Part shown: positions 1 to 12,954 of the stretch, piece after piece
Layout: every line of letters begins with the position of its first letter
Position numbering within the stretch: the stretch's first letter is position 1
Origin: Artemisia argyi
Taxonomy: Eukaryota; Streptophyta; Magnoliopsida; Asterales; Asteraceae
Assembly: GCA_030686995.1 (NCBI GenBank)
Contig: CM060708.1
Coordinates: 263,628,544-263,692,543 of the forward strand
Direction of reading: 5' to 3'
DNA length: 64,000 nucleotides
Position numbers and translations under genes: made by a program
The notes under the pieces: model-generated
Database searches by the model: none
What the model was told of the DNA's origin: nothing
The model's input: only the letters and a program-made list of their open reading frames with translations

Positions 1-187
1 AACTGACTGAACCCCCAAGAAGTTTGACACCACTGTGAGGGCGAGAGATATTTGAAGGAAAAACACCCTCCACCCTACTTCTAGGATCCTCCACATGCCA
101 GAAGAGTTCAGTTTTATCAACATTCAAAAACAAACCACGAGCCGGACCATCCATCCTGATGATGTCAAGTGTCTTAACAACCATAAG
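1..187 (-). pseudogene. LINE-like reverse transcriptase, distal part, split by retrotransposon
   Basis: Read on the minus strand, this stretch continues the reverse transcriptase frame that breaks off at 11326. After the palm motif C (DDGTIVGDT, at 11326 and beyond) the frame resumes here with no missing base, once one copy of the GGTAT target duplication is counted. It runs open to the window edge through a thumb-like segment with the motifs LNVDKTELFW and GVKLLGG. From memory, both motifs occur in a widespread plant non-LTR-type RT family. The gene is cut by the window start, and its total length cannot be judged. Confidence 0.75.
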
Positions 188-192
188 GGTAT

Positions 193-1798
193 TGTAACAC
201 CCCAACCCAAGACGGGCTAAAGTATCACATTATGGTGACATATCAGAACATACAAAGAATAATACGCAAGCGGAAGACTTCATAAATAACATAAGTCATG
301 AACATCAAGACTTAAACATTACAAAATCCAACATAAGTCTAAAGGAAATAAAATGAAGTAAATAATCCAACATAAGTTCCATGATCATCCAAACAATGGG
401 GAAACTAAATTGGGTAGGTCCGCTATGCTCCTACTCTCAACACTCGAGCCCAGATTCCCGCTTATTACCTGCCGCATGGAAAAGAAAATGCGGCTGAGCA
501 TAAAAAGCCCAGTGAACAGATATATATATGCAAAGCAGTAATAATAAGCAAACGAAATGAGAAGGATCATAAGAATGAGCATAATGTATCACAAGTCAAA
601 TGAATGAAGCATAATAGAGATATCAAATGTAAGCATAATCAGAATCATAGAGCACGTATCAACAAAGGCGCGTCTAACGAGATACTCGAATAGACATAAG
701 AAACATAGGAAAGCCACGAGCCGACCTAACGAGATACTCGAATAGGTCTCAAAACACATAATCACATATCCGTCAATTCATAGGGTGTACATAAAGGGGA
801 GACCTCTAAGTACTAGAAGTGAAAGGGGTACAAGGCACGTACAGCCAGTCACTAAGTCAAATCCTATCATATCACATCAAACATATACCTAGGATGCATC
901 CATACGCTCCCTGAAACAGAATACATATACAAGTACGAGACTATGCATATATATAACAGAATGGCCATAAGTGTACACAATCATATAATCATATCATAAC
1001 AGAAGGGAACGCCGGGGACTAATCACACCGCCCCAGATAGTGTCATGCCATCGGTGCCTCGATGACACGCCCATGGTACCTCCATGGATAGATTAAAAAC
1101 TCGGGCATCAGAACAGAACATATCAGAACAAACAAGCAAACAAAGCTATCCATAATCATAACAGAGCTCCCAGAGCATAATAGAACAGAATCTCATATCA
1201 AAGAGATAGTAATCAGATCATCATAACAGAATGGATAGCAAACAGAATCATATCAAATGATAATATCAAATGGATCAACGAATCATATCAAAGGGATCAT
1301 AGCAAAGGCTCATATCAAATGAATCATATCATAGCAAACGAATCAAAGTCAAGGATCGAAAAGTCATGAGATCAGAATCCTTACTGAGAAAGGATAGAAT
1401 ATCTGTACCTTATGCAAAGCAACCAAATACCAACTACAGAAAGCAAACGAATATGGCAACTACTCCCTCTTCGGCGGATCTACAGGAATTAATAGTCAAG
1501 TATTACTTAAAAGCTCGTATTAAATCAGATTACTCATTTTAAGTTTCTTTTCCATTTTTTTTTTTTTTTTTTTGTAACTTTCTCGAATATAGTAAATTTC
1601 CAAGTTTAGTGAATTTTCCGAAATAGTAAATTTAGCCAAATATGTTTATAATTAACATTTAATTAAATTAAAGTGCTCAAAATGATTAATATTATAGATT
1701 AGGGTTAATTATGACATTCTATAATAGTTTAGGCTTAAAAGTATAATTATTACAAAGTCAAGGGTCTAAAGTGTAGTTTACATAAATAGGTGAAAATT

Positions 1799-1829
<31 letters not shown>

Positions 1830-3352
1830 GATATTAAAACAAGTTGTGACACAATTTAGTTCAAAATCCTTTTCATTTATTAGAGTAGAAACAGACAAGA
1901 TAGTATGCATGCATTCTATCATTTCCTTTGTGTTAACCATATTCTTATACGTATAGAAGAGATCAACAAAATGTGCATGTAACTATTCGAATTGTCCATT
2001 TAAAACTCAAGTCGACATATGCGTTTTCGTCATTTCCTATGACTAATAAACATTCATTCGTATTTACCTTGTTAATGAAATAAACGAGTCATCGCGAGAC
2101 CGGATTTAAAATACAACCTTCGCGAGATGAACACAAGTATTTTCGAGACAGAATTTAATTATCTTTACACATATAGACCAGTGTTACTCCTATAAGCTCA
2201 CATGTCTATCATTTTTAAATCTATTACACACAGGCACATGACTCTATATATATATGCATGAAATAGGCAACTGGTCTAAAGTTTCATTAGTATTTATTCC
2301 CAGGTTTTAACTTGTATTGATCCCATGTGTACTCAGGTTACATGTATTAGATAGAATGAGGAACAGATCGAAACAGAAAAATACACGAGTCGAAGCGATT
2401 AAATATATGGATCGAGTACATAAGTTTTCAATCTTTATTTCATGATTTCATGTGACATGTTTATCATCTCAGGTAAGCTTCTAGTCGTGTACGTATAAGT
2501 ATTAACTGATTCGCATAGTTTTCATGTAACAGTTATTGTGATTTTATGTGGTCGATTCATGTAGCTTGTTTCTATTATTTCATGCGAGATATCCTACATA
2601 TACATGCATAGTAAATGATAGCGATCCATAGTTATTAACATGTGATATGTTGTACGTATTTTATATGAATTCAAATGAAGAAAATAGAGCAAGGTTTGGT
2701 GATACAATACCCCTTTTCGTGTGAACCAAATGGAAGAGAAGAATGAAGAACCAAGAACCAGAAACTAGCACCGAAACCGAAATAAGTCGAACACCCTGGA
2801 ATCTGATCTATACCACGTCCACAACCACACCTTTCGAACCAGAACAGCCGCGACCAACAATCACCTTTGTCGACCTACAATGCCCACGATCACACCACCC
2901 TACTACAGCCTCCTTGTAATCGGTTTTCTCCAAGCTCAGAACCAGAAACTATTGTGATAATTCTTTAGGGTTTTGTAAGTGAATGTTTGTGTGAATTATT
3001 GTTGGAGAAAATGAAGATGAATGAGGGGATAAGAAGGGAATTTTCTGCCGAGTCTTGGGGAGGACCAAGGATTTTATCAGAATTTCAAATTTCAAAAGTA
3101 TATAGACTCATTTTGTGTACTAGTTGATTATATACATGTTATAATATCTTTGGGTCCCCTTATGAACCTGTAGACGTGGGACAAAAGTAGTATAGGACAT
3201 GTTGACGTATGATGTGTATAGTTGATAACATTTGTGTCAAATTATATCATAGCTTAAGTTATTGGTTATATATTTTGTAGCTTGCAATTTATAAAGTTCT
3301 CATATTTATGTTATATTAACGATTAAATGATTTCAGATTTTTGGGTGTTATA
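193..3352 (-). repeat. 3' LTR of the Tekay-type element
   Basis: This LTR is 3160 bp and nearly identical to 8171-11325. The termini TGTAACACCC and GGGTGTTATA are near-perfect inverted repeats. Two T-runs (about 1555-1573 and 1801-1829) differ in length from the other LTR. No convincing gene lies inside; short open frames here are poly-Lys or AT-rich chance frames. Confidence 0.95.
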
Positions 3353-3355
3353 GTT

Positions 3356-3366
3356 ATTCCCCTCTT
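3356..3366 (-). promoter_or_regulatory. Polypurine tract (plus-strand primer)
   Basis: On the minus strand the sequence AAGAGGGGAAT lies three bases before the 3' LTR boundary, where a retrotransposon polypurine tract is expected. Confidence 0.8.
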
Positions 3367-3423
3367 AAAAAGAAAATTTCGTCCGCGAAATTGAAATAGG
3401 AAAGTCAAAACGAACATACCGAA

Positions 3424-6400
3424 TCATGAAAAGAAGTGCGGATAACTAGCACGCATGGATTCCTCGGTTTCCCAAGTAGCCTCACTCTCAGGATGGTTTC
3501 TCCAAAGAATCTTGACGAACAGAATAGTTTTGTTTCTCATGACTCGATCCTGACGCTCCAAAATAGCCTCAGGCTCTTCAACAAAAGATAAGTCTTCTCG
3601 AATTTGGTCAAATGGATATGAAACAACATAGAGAGGATGATAGTTATATCCCCTCAAAAGTGATACATGGAATACATTATGCACGTGGGAAAGCTGCGGA
3701 GGTAATGCCAAACGGTACGAAACTTCACCAACACGGTCTAAGATCTCAAATGGACCAATATAACGCGGACTAAGTTTCCCCTTAATACCAAAACGTTTAA
3801 CACCACGGAACGGAGAAATCTTAAGGAAAACACGATCCCCCGGACTAAACTCTAAGGCACGACGATGACGATCTGCATAGCTCTTCTGTCTAGCTCTAGC
3901 TTCCTTGAGCTTTTCCCTAGCCATAGCAACCTTCTCGTTAGTCTCCTCAATCAATTCAGGACCCTCAATGAGGCGTTCACCAACCTCATTCCAACAAACA
4001 GGAGCCCTACACTTCCTACCATACAACATCTCAAAAGGTACCATCTTAATACTCGCATGCCAGCTGTTGTTATAAGCAAACTCTACCAAACACAAGTATT
4101 CATCCCAATGTCCAGTCCATTCTAAAGCACAGGACCTCAACATATCCTCCAACGTCTGAATGGTGCGTTCTGACTGCCCGTCGGTCTGCGGATGAAAAGT
4201 TGTACTGAACTTGAGCTGAGTACCCCAAGCTTTTTGTAACCCCCTCCAGAAACGTGAGGTAAAACGCGGATCTCTATCTGATATGATGGCTGCCGGAGTG
4301 CCTTGTAAACGCACGATCTCCTGAAGAAAAATTTCTCCCAACTTACCAACTGAATGTTCTTTCCGAATAGGCAAGAAGTGAGCAGATTTGGTTAAACGGT
4401 CGACAATCACCCAAATAGTGTCATTCTTCTTAAGAGTACGAGGTAACCCGGTAACAAAGTCCATAGAGATCTGATCCCACTTCCAGGTAGGAATATCTAA
4501 TGGCTGCAAAAGACCATTGGTGCGCTGATGTTCGATCTTAACCTGCTGACAGGTCAAACACTTAGCTACATACATCGCCACATCCTGTTTCATACCATTC
4601 CACCAGAAATGTTGCTTCAAATCTCTATACATTTTGGTAGAACCCGGATGAATCGTGAAAGGAGAACTGTGTGCTTCGGACAACACAGCTTCACGAAGAG
4701 AAGGATCGTTAGGAACACATAAACGATCGCCAAACCAAACAACTCCATCATGATCAACCCGAAATTCTGTCTGCTTCCCTTCCTCCACATTCTGAACAAT
4801 CGACCACAATTCACCATCATTCTTTTGAGCCTCCTTGATCCGTAAGATAAGGTTAGACTCAACCTTCAGACTAACCCAGTAACCATCATATCCCCGGATA
4901 CATAACTCCACCTCCATCCACTCCAAATCATTTAGTATCCTAGGCTCGAGCTCAAGACTAGCAATCATACCCGACTTCCTACTAAGAGCATCCGCCACAA
5001 CATTGGCTTTACCCGGATGGTACTGAATGTTAGCATCATAATCTTTCAAAAGTTCCAACCACCGTCTCTGCCTCATGTTTAATTCCTTCTGTGTGAAAAT
5101 ATACTTGAGGCTCTTATGGTCTGTGAAGATGTCACACGTCTCACCATATAGATAATGCCTCCAGATCTTTAGAGCAAAAACTACTGCCGCTAGCTCTAAA
5201 TCATGAGTCGGGTAATTATCTTCATACGGTTTCAACTGACGAGATGCATAGGCAATCACCTTCCCATGCTGCATAAGAACACATCCCAAACCTTTCTTTG
5301 ATGCATCACTGTATATTTGATAACCACCTGTACCCGAAGGAAGAGTAAGAATAGGAGCCGAGACTAATCGTTTCTTCAATTCCTCAAAACTTTGTTCCCG
5401 CTCATCAGTCCATACAAACTTCTCACTTTTCCTCATCAGCTGTGTCATAGGCAAAGCTATACGTGAGAATCCCTCTACAAACCTCCGATAATAACCAGCA
5501 AGCCCCAAAAAACTTCTGACTTCAGTAACATTCGTAGGTCTTGGCCATTTCGTGATAGCCTCAACCTTTGCCGGATCCATTTTGATACCATCAGCGGATA
5601 CGACATGACCCAGAAATGCTACTTGCCTTAACCAAAACTCACATTTAGAAAATTTAGCATACAACTTCTTCTGCCGTAGAATCTCCAAAACAATGCGAAG
5701 ATGCTGCTCATGCTCCTCCTTCGTCTTAGAATATACCAAAATATCATCAATGAACACAATGACAAACTTATCAAGGTACTCATGGAATACACGATTCATC
5801 AAATCCATGAAAACGGCTGGAGCATTCGTCAACCCAAAAGGCATCACGAGGAATTCATAGTGACCATACCTAGTGCGGAATGCTGTCTTAGGAACATCTT
5901 GCTCCTTCACCCGCAACTGATGGTAACCTGATCTCAAATCGATTTTAGAGAAGAATTTAGCTCCCTGAAGCTGATCAAACAAATCATCAATACGGGGAAG
6001 CGGATAACGGTTTCGGATGGTGATACGGTTCAACTCACGGTAATCGATACATAATCTCATACTTCCATCCTTCTTCTTTACAAACAATACCGGAGCACCC
6101 CAAGGAGAAACACTCGGGCGAATAAAACCAGAATTAAGAAGATCCTGCAACTGTTCTTTCAATTCCTTCAACTCAATAGCAGCCATACGGTAAGGAGCTT
6201 TAGAAATGGGTTCAGCACCCGGAATCAGATCAATGCTAAATTCAACCTCTCGCTCGGGTGGCATACCCGGCAATTCATCAAGAAAGACGTCAGGGAATTC
6301 GCAAACAACGGGATGATCATTAATACAAGGACCGTCTAAATAAGTATCTTTAATTGAAGCCAGAAAACCGTCACAACCATGAGAAAGTAGTGAACGAGCT

Positions 6401-8025
6401 TTTAGAGCAGAAATGATCTTAATAGAAATACCAGGTTTGGAACCTTGGTAAACAAATTCCGGAGCATACAAATTACCAAATATAACTCGTCTGGTATGAC
6501 AATCAATTGTCGCCCGATGCTCGGACAACCAGTCCATACCCAAGATGATATCAAAATCATACATATCCAGCGGAAGCAAATTGGCAGAACGGATTTTATC
6601 GTCAAAACGAATAGGGCAGTTTAGATATTCACGATCAATAATCACACGGTTCTTCATAGGGGTAGAGATAGATAGAGTTTGTTTTAATGGTGTTGCAGGT
6701 ATATTAATATGTTTAGCAAATGAGTTAGAAATCACTGAGTGTGTAGCACCCATGTCAAATAAAGTAAATGCGGTACGACCAAATAAATGAAGAGTGCCCG
6801 AAACAGTACCTGAAGTACTGGCAGCCTGGTGCCTGGTTAAAGAATGAACTCGTCCCTGGGTAGCCTGCTGATGATCGTTCCCATATCCCCTGTTGTTATT
6901 CTGTTGACGATCACCACCATATCCCCTGTTATTGTTATTTCCACTACCTGCCTTGGGACAATCCCTAGCCATGTGCCCCATCTGATTACACAAGAAACAA
7001 GCCCCAGAAACCCGATTACACTGCCTCCCCGGATGAAACTTTCCACATGTTTTGCAAGCATCTTGATCCCTATTTCCTCTCTGCCTATACGAACCCGAAG
7101 CACGATAATCTTGTCGACCACGATTCTGTTGATCTCTATGCTGATAATCGCGTCCGGATCTGTAGTTACCCTGATCCGATCTACCATAACCCCGATAATC
7201 ATGTCCCCTACGATCACCTCCTCTAACATTGCTCCCTCTCTGACCATTACCCTGACCTGACTGCACTGGCTCTCCCTCATAGTTCCTCTTCACTCCCTGC
7301 TTGGCCCTTTCTTTTAGAATTTCCAGATTACGAACCGCATTCGCCACTTGGGCGACATCATCAAAGTGTGTGTTGACAATACCCTCCAGAACCTCATTCC
7401 TTAACGCCCATTTAAACTTCTTTGCTTGCTTAGCCTGAGTGCCAGCTCTTGCACCCATAAAACCAGCCAACCTAAGGAACCTCTTCATAAAATCCGTACT
7501 AGTCTCCTTTTCATACTGGTAGATATTATGGTATTCACGCTCAAACTTCTCCTGTTCGGACACTGGAAAATAATGAAGAAGGAAGATTTCCCAAAAACCA
7601 GCCCAAGTCAAAGTAGTCATAAAGTCATCACCCTTGGCCGCCTTGTAGGATTTCCACCAATTTAGGGCATCGCCCTCAAACTTGTAAGTCGCCAACCTTG
7701 CTTTGAACTCATCCCCGCATCCCAACACTTCAAACAACTTTTCAATGTGACAAAGCCAATCCTGTGCCTCAGAAGGAGAAGAAACGGAACTGAATGATTT
7801 GGGTTTCTGTTTCGAGAATTTCTCCAACCATGTAGCGATAGTAGATGGTGGGTTACCACCACCCGAACCTCCACTAGAACCTGGGTGGTTGCGATGCATC
7901 TCTTCAGCAATGCGGGCAGAAATGTTGGGAATCAATGCGTCCACCCGCCACTGAACTGCTGCTTCAAAGGCAGGGTTGGAAGTGAATTCATCGGTGAAAC
8001 GAGTGTTAACCATCTGAAAGATCAT
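3424..8025 (-). CDS. Gag-Pol polyprotein, chromoviral retrotransposon
   Basis: A single uninterrupted frame of 1533 codons. Either the first Met or Met5 ([10 protein letters not shown]) may be the start. Order: gag (retrotransposon gag-like region at about 80-200); a basic Gly/Arg/Asn-rich tail; a CCHC knuckle, [14 protein letters not shown], near residue 345; an aspartic protease with FDMGATHS near 420 (usual form FDSGATHS, the Asp kept); an RT with FIDDILVYS near 756; RNase H starting YSDAS near 905; and an integrase with an HHCC zinc region near 1125-1160 and DDE residues near 1188 (MDF), 1250 (SDRD) and 1288 (SERTIQ). A chromodomain-like end follows at about 1478-1533 ([25 protein letters not shown]). 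All catalytic residues that I can check are present. The protein makes the particle, copies the RNA and integrates the cDNA; the chromodomain is thought to steer integration to heterochromatin. No stop or frameshift was seen, so the copy may be competent. Confidence 0.95.
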   Translation of the reverse strand: MIFQMVNTRFTDEFTSNPAFEAAVQWRVDALIPNISARIAEEMHRNHPGSSGGSGGGNPPSTIATWLEKFSKQKPKSFSSVSSPSEAQDWLCHIEKLFEVLGCGDEFKARLATYKFEGDALNWWKSYKAAKGDDFMTTLTWAGFWEIFLLHYFPVSEQEKFEREYHNIYQYEKETSTDFMKRFLRLAGFMGARAGTQAKQAKKFKWALRNEVLEGIVNTHFDDVAQVANAVRNLEILKERAKQGVKRNYEGEPVQSGQGNGQRGSNVRGGDRRGHDYRGYGRSDQGNYRSGRDYQHRDQQNRGRQDYRASGSYRQRGNRDQDACKTCGKFHPGRQCNRVSGACFLCNQMGHMARDCPKAGSGNNNNRGYGGDRQQNNNRGYGNDHQQATQGRVHSLTRHQAASTSGTVSGTLHLFGRTAFTLFDMGATHSVISNSFAKHINIPATPLKQTLSISTPMKNRVIIDREYLNCPIRFDDKIRSANLLPLDMYDFDIILGMDWLSEHRATIDCHTRRVIFGNLYAPEFVYQGSKPGISIKIISALKARSLLSHGCDGFLASIKDTYLDGPCINDHPVVCEFPDVFLDELPGMPPEREVEFSIDLIPGAEPISKAPYRMAAIELKELKEQLQDLLNSGFIRPSVSPWGAPVLFVKKKDGSMRLCIDYRELNRITIRNRYPLPRIDDLFDQLQGAKFFSKIDLRSGYHQLRVKEQDVPKTAFRTRYGHYEFLVMPFGLTNAPAVFMDLMNRVFHEYLDKFVIVFIDDILVYSKTKEEHEQHLRIVLEILRQKKLYAKFSKCEFWLRQVAFLGHVVSADGIKMDPAKVEAITKWPRPTNVTEVRSFLGLAGYYRRFVEGFSRIALPMTQLMRKSEKFVWTDEREQSFEELKKRLVSAPILTLPSGTGGYQIYSDASKKGLGCVLMQHGKVIAYASRQLKPYEDNYPTHDLELAAVVFALKIWRHYLYGETCDIFTDHKSLKYIFTQKELNMRQRRWLELLKDYDANIQYHPGKANVVADALSRKSGMIASLELEPRILNDLEWMEVELCIRGYDGYWVSLKVESNLILRIKEAQKNDGELWSIVQNVEEGKQTEFRVDHDGVVWFGDRLCVPNDPSLREAVLSEAHSSPFTIHPGSTKMYRDLKQHFWWNGMKQDVAMYVAKCLTCQQVKIEHQRTNGLLQPLDIPTWKWDQISMDFVTGLPRTLKKNDTIWVIVDRLTKSAHFLPIRKEHSVGKLGEIFLQEIVRLQGTPAAIISDRDPRFTSRFWRGLQKAWGTQLKFSTTFHPQTDGQSERTIQTLEDMLRSCALEWTGHWDEYLCLVEFAYNNSWHASIKMVPFEMLYGRKCRAPVCWNEVGERLIEGPELIEETNEKVAMAREKLKEARARQKSYADRHRRALEFSPGDRVFLKISPFRGVKRFGIKGKLSPRYIGPFEILDRVGEVSYRLALPPQLSHVHNVFHVSLLRGYNYHPLYVVSYPFDQIREDLSFVEEPEAILERQDRVMRNKTILFVKILWRNHPESEATWETEESMRASYPHFFS

Positions 8026-8150
8026 AAACGAACCAACGAAAGAAATTAACGGTTAGGAATCAAAATACGAAAGGAAAGATCGAATCAGAAGGAAGCCTAA
8101 TGTCTACCCAATCCTCACAGGTCTTAGTTAAAGTCCTACAGGTCGAAACC

Positions 8151-8166
8151 TAGCTCTCTGATACCA
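8151..8166 (-). promoter_or_regulatory. Primer binding site, initiator tRNA-Met
   Basis: On the minus strand TGGTATCAGAGAGCTA begins four bases after the 5' LTR end. It matches the tRNA-iMet-complementary primer site (TGGTATCAGAGC) used by most plant Ty3/gypsy chromoviruses and Copia elements. Confidence 0.9.
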
Positions 8167-8170
8167 TAAT

Positions 8171-9768
8171 TGTAACACCCCAACCCAAGACGGGCTAAAG
8201 TATCACATTATGGTGACATATCAGAACATACAAAGAATAATACGCAAGCGGAAGACTTCATAAATAACATAAGTCATGAACATCAAGACTTAAACATTAC
8301 AAAATCCAACATAAGTCTAAAGGAAATAAAATGAAGTAAATAATCCAACATAAGTTCCATGATCATCCAAACAATGGGGAAACTAAATAGGGTAGGTCCG
8401 CTATGCTCCTACTCTCAACACTCGAGCCCAGATTCCCGCTTATTACCTGCCGCATGGAAAAGAAAACGCGGCTGAGCATAAAAAGCCCAGTGAACAGATA
8501 TATATGCAAAGCAGTAGTAATAAGCAAACGAAATGAGAAGGATCATAAGAATGAGCATAATGTATCACAAGTCAAATGAATGAAGCATAATAGAGATATC
8601 AAATGTAAGCATAATCAGAATCATAGAGCACGTATCAACAAAGGCGCGTCTAACGAGATACTCGAATAGACATAAGAAACATAGGAAAGCCACGAGCCGA
8701 CCTAACGAGATACTCGAATAGGTCTCAAAACACATAATCACATATCCGTCAATTCATAGGGTGTACATAAAGGGGAGACCTCTAAGTACCAGAAGTGAAA
8801 GGGGTACAAGGCACGTACAGCCAGTCACTAAGTCAAATCCTATCATATCACATCAAACATATACCTAGGATGCATCCATACGCTCCCTGAAACAGAATAC
8901 ATATACAAGTACGAGACTATGCATATATATAACAGAATGGCCATAAGTGTACACAATCATATAATCATATCATAACAGAAGGGAACGCCGGGGACTAATC
9001 ACACCGCCCCAGATAGTGTCATGCCATCGGTGCCTCGATGACACGCCCATGGTACCTCCATGGATAGACTAAAAACTCGGGCATCAGAACAGAACATATC
9101 AGAACAAACAAGCAAACAAAGCTATCCATAATCATAACAGAGCTCCCAGAGCATAATAGAACAGAATCTCATATCAAAGAGATAGTAATCAGATCATCAT
9201 AACAGAATGGATAGCAAACAGAATCATATCAAATGATAATATCAAATGGATCAACGAATCATATCAAAGGGATCATAGCAAAGGCTCATATCAAATGAAT
9301 CATATCATAGCAAACGAATCAAAGTCAAGGATCGAAAAGTCATGAGATCAGAATCCTTACTGAGAAAGGATAGAATATCTGTACCTTATGCAAAGCAACC
9401 AAATACCAACTACAGAAAGCAAACGAATATGGCAACTACTCCCTCATCGGCGGATCTACAGGAATTAATAGTCAAGTATTACTTATAAGCTCGTATTAAA
9501 TCAGATTACTCATTTTAAGTTTCTTTTCCATTTTTTTTTTGTAACTTTCTCGAATATAGTAAATTTCCAAGTTTAGTGAATTTTCCGAAATAGTAAGTTT
9601 AGCCAAATATGTTTATAATTAACATTTAATTAAATTAAAGTGCTCAAAATGATTAATATTATAGATTAGGGTTAATTATGACATTCTATAATAGTTTAGG
9701 CTTAAAAGTATAATTATTACAAAGTCAAGGGTCTAAAGTGTAGTTTACATAAATAGGTGAAAATTCCT

Positions 9769-9803
<35 letters not shown>

Positions 9804-11325
9804 ATATTAAAACAAGTTGTGACACAATTTTGTTCAAAATCCTTTTCATTTATTAGAGTAGAAACAGACAAGATAGTATGCATGCATTCTATCATTTCCT
9901 TTGTGTTAACCATATTCTTATACGTATAGAAGAGATCAACAAAATGTGCATGTAACTATTCGAATTGTCCATTTAAAACTCAAGTCGACATATGCGTTTT
10001 CGTCATTTCCTATGACTAATAAACATTCATTCGTATTTACCTTGTTAATGAAATAAACGAGTCATCGCGAGACCGGATTTAAAACACAACCTTCGCGAGA
10101 TGAACACAAGTATTTTCGAGACAGAATTTAATTATCTTTACACATATAGACCAGTGTTACTCCTATAAGCTCACATGTCTATCATTTTTAAATCTATTAC
10201 ACACAGGCACATGACTCTATATATATATGCATGAAATAGGCAACTGGTCTAAAGTTTCATTAGTATTTATTCCCAGGTTTTAACTTGTATTGATCCCATG
10301 TGTACTCAGGTTACATGTATTAGATAGAATGAGGAACAGATCGAAACAGAAAAATACACGAGTCGAAGCGATTAAATATATGGATCGAGTACATAAGTTT
10401 TCAATCTTTATTTCATGATTTCATGTGACATGTTTATCATCTCAGGTAAGCTTCTAGTCGTGTACGTATAAGTATTAACTGATTCGCATAGTTTTCATGT
10501 AACAGTTATTGTGATTTTATGTGGTCGATTCATGTAGCTTGTTTCTATTATTTCATGCGAGATATCCTACATATACATGCATAGTAAATGATAGCGATCC
10601 ATAGTTATTAACATGTGATATGTTGTACGTATTTTATATGAATTCAAATGAAGAAAATAGAGCAAGGTTTGGTGATACAATACCCCTTTTCGTGTGAACC
10701 AAATGGAAGAGAAGAATGAAGAACCAAGAACCAGAAACTAGCACCGAAACCGAAATAAATCGAACACCCTGGAATCTGATCTATACCACGTCCACAACCA
10801 CACCTTTCGAACCAGAACAGCCGCGACCAACAATCACCTTTGTCGACCTACAATGCCCACGATCACACCACCCTACTACAGCCTCCTTGTAATCGGTTTT
10901 CTCCAAGCTCAGAACCAGAAACTATTGTGATAATTCTTTAGGGTTTTGTAAGTGAATGTTTGTGTGAATTATTGTTGGAGAAAATGAAGATGAATGAGGG
11001 GATAAGAAGGGAATTTTCTGCCGAGTCTTGGGGAGGACCAAGGATTTTATCAGAATTTCAAATTTCAAAAGTATATAGACTCATTTTGTGTACTAGTTGA
11101 TTATATACATGTTATAATATCTTTGGGTCCCCTTATGAACCTGTAGACGTGGGACTAAAGTAGTATAGGACATGTTGACGTTTGATGTGTATAGTTGATA
11201 ACATTTGTGTCAAATTATATCATAGCTTAAGTTATTGGTTATATATTTTGTAGCTTGCAATTTATAAAGTTCTCATATTTATGTTATATTAACGATTAAA
11301 TGATTTCAGATTTTTGGGTGTTATA
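8171..11325 (-). repeat. 5' LTR of the Tekay-type element
   Basis: This LTR is 3155 bp and the promoter-side LTR for minus-strand transcription. It matches 193-3352 throughout, with about 15 substitutions by eye, for example near positions 8390, 8467, 9444 and 11155, and different T-run lengths near 9531 and 9771. Confidence 0.95.
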
Positions 11326-12190
11326 GGTATCTCCAACAATAGTACCGTCATCAAGATCCCAAGCCTGAAGGGTAAGCTCACAAGACTGATTAATAGACTG
11401 AACCAAAGGGTGCAAAGCTAGGGCAAACAACAAAGGACCTAACGGATCCCCTTGTTGAATCCCTTGACAAGACCAAAGGATAGAGTCATCATAATAAAGC
11501 CTAGCAGGTCGGGCATAACAAAACTCAACCCAAGGAGCAATGGATGGGCAATGCACCCTGGCTTCCTAAAGTAATACACTCTTATCGACAAGATTGAAAT
11601 CGTTCTTGAAATCCACCAAAAGCATAGAAAACCCAACCTCAGTACCCTTAGACTCAATGAGCCTATTCACATAATGAAGAACAGCCTCACAGCCACCAGG
11701 AACACCAACACCAAACTGGAAGTCCTGTAAATAAGTATTCATTGAGTTACCAATAGAAGACAAAGCCACCTTAGAAATAAGCCTTCCCCATATAGTACCA
11801 ATAGCAGTAGGGTGAATACCACCACCAGGCTTGACCAAGGGAGTCAAGGGGGCACTGGCGATATATTCCCCCAATAAATTAGGACACTTTCCACTGAGAA
11901 ATAGGTTGACAACACCGGTAATAGAACCAAGCAGGTCATCAGCAATAGCGGAAGCAGCCCCTACCAAAATATCCATTAAACGTTGTGCTCTAAGCCCGTC
12001 ACGACCACATGATGTCCCCTTGGGGAAACTACGAATCATGTTCAATACCAAGTCTTTATGGACAAAAAGGGCATCACCACCAAGTGGAGAAGAAGATGAA
12101 GTCGGAGGTGGGGCATACGGGTGTTTGGCCTCTAACTCAAGAAGGGTGTCAGGAGTAGATGGGGCGATACCAGAAGAAGTGAGCACCTTA
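11326..12190 (-). pseudogene. LINE-like reverse transcriptase, N-terminal and palm part
   Basis: Minus-strand frame with RT fingers and palm motifs in order: GTSCGRDGLRAQ, GEYIASAPLTPLVKPGG, GVGVPGGCEA, motif A MLLVDFKNDFN, motif B QGDPLGPLLFALALHPL and motif C WDLDDG. Motif C lacks the usual aromatic (YLDD or FADD), but both Asp remain. One in-frame TAG at 11566-11568 separates two open stretches (usual residue Gln). The frame is then broken at GDT by the gypsy insertion and continues at 187 down to 1. Its 5' end runs into a TTA microsatellite at about 12190. I recall this RT family as common and repetitive in plants. It resembles non-LTR RTs, but I am not sure of the clade. Confidence 0.85.
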
Positions 12191-12196
12191 ATAGCA

Positions 12197-12256
<60 letters not shown>

Positions 12257-12347
12257 TTATTTTTTATTTTTCATTTTTATTTTTATTTTTATTTTTCATT
12301 TTTTATTTTTATTTTTATTATTTTTATTTTTTATTTTTATTTTTATA

Positions 12348-12426
<79 letters not shown>

Positions 12427-12531
12427 TTTTATTATTTATTTATTTATTATTTTTTTCATTTATTATTTTTTTATTTTTTCATTTATTTATTTATTATTGT
12501 TATTTTATTTATTTATTTATTTATTTATTTC
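12197..12531. repeat. TTA/TTTTA microsatellite complex
   Basis: (TTA)n at about 12197-12257, then TTTTTA/TTTTCA-rich sequence, (TTA)n again at about 12352-12421, then TTTA and TTTATT repeats. Simple sequence only; the 301-codon frame that crosses it is a repeat translation. Confidence 0.95.
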
Positions 12532-12540
12532 GTCCTTCAT

Positions 12541-12700
12541 TTGGGATTCCACTGCACACACCAGTCGGAGGCCTTCATGGAAGCAGTCTCCTTACCTTCA
12601 GGTTTATCTTGGGGTAAGGGTAGGATCTGTCTACATCTCACCTCCCCCATACCTCGCCCCGGCGGGATTGGATATGTTGTTGTTGTTGTTGCTGCTGTTG
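12541..12700 (+). mobile_element. SINE 3' end with (TTG)n tail
   Basis: The segment at 12612-12675 (GGGTAAGGGTAGGATCTGTC followed by CATCTCACC and CCCCGGCGGG) and the tail TATG(TTG)n at 12671-12693 are the hallmark 3' end of plant tRNA-derived SINEs of the TS/Au kind. The head with A and B boxes was not found, so the copy looks truncated next to the microsatellite. Confidence 0.7.
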
Positions 12701-12954
12701 TACTCACTCTTGTTTATAGTACAACATAATTTTTAATCAGTTTCTGTTTCATATTTTCTGTCAATTTAATATTTTTTACTTGTTAAACTTTAAATTTTAT
12801 TTTCGTACTTTCAGTTTTTATAGTTTTTTCTATATAAAGAAAATTATAAAAATACAAATAAAATAATAAAAAGCTAGAAAAATCATAAGGAGGGGGTATC
12901 ACTTGTAAATAAAGGAGTCCAAATAACCTAACCCTTTTTGGTCTAACCCCTTTT
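12701..12954. other. AT-rich spacer, no feature seen
   Basis: T-rich then A-rich unique sequence between the SINE tail and a gypsy LTR. I see no gene or repeat structure. Confidence 0.5.

Larger units (their letters stand above)
193..11325 (-). mobile_element. Full-length Ty3/gypsy chromovirus, Tekay/Del type
   Basis: Two direct LTRs (193-3352 and 8171-11325) begin TGTAACACCC and end GGGTGTTATA. They flank a 4.8 kb interior with one open polyprotein on the minus strand. The flanks carry a perfect 5-bp target duplication, GGTAT, at 188-192 and 11326-11330. An initiator tRNA-Met primer site adjoins the 5' LTR, and a polypurine tract adjoins the 3' LTR. By eye the LTRs differ by about 15 substitutions plus poly-T length, so the insertion is recent. 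Order gag-PR-RT-RH-IN-chromodomain and LTRs above 3 kb fit the Tekay/Del lineage; the lineage name is from family knowledge, not a phylogeny. Confidence 0.95.

Noticed and set aside
1758..1940. 60-codon Lys-rich frames in both Tekay LTRs (also 9725-9913)
   Set aside because: Created by poly-T runs; length changes with the run and no domain is present.
6837..7280. Frames of about 140 codons on both strands over the gag basic tail
   Set aside because: Shadow frames of the Gly/Arg-rich part of the real minus-strand polyprotein.
11831..12736. A 301-codon plus-strand frame
   Set aside because: It is the antisense of the RT pseudogene followed by translation of TTA repeats (poly-Ile, poly-Leu) and a SINE tail.
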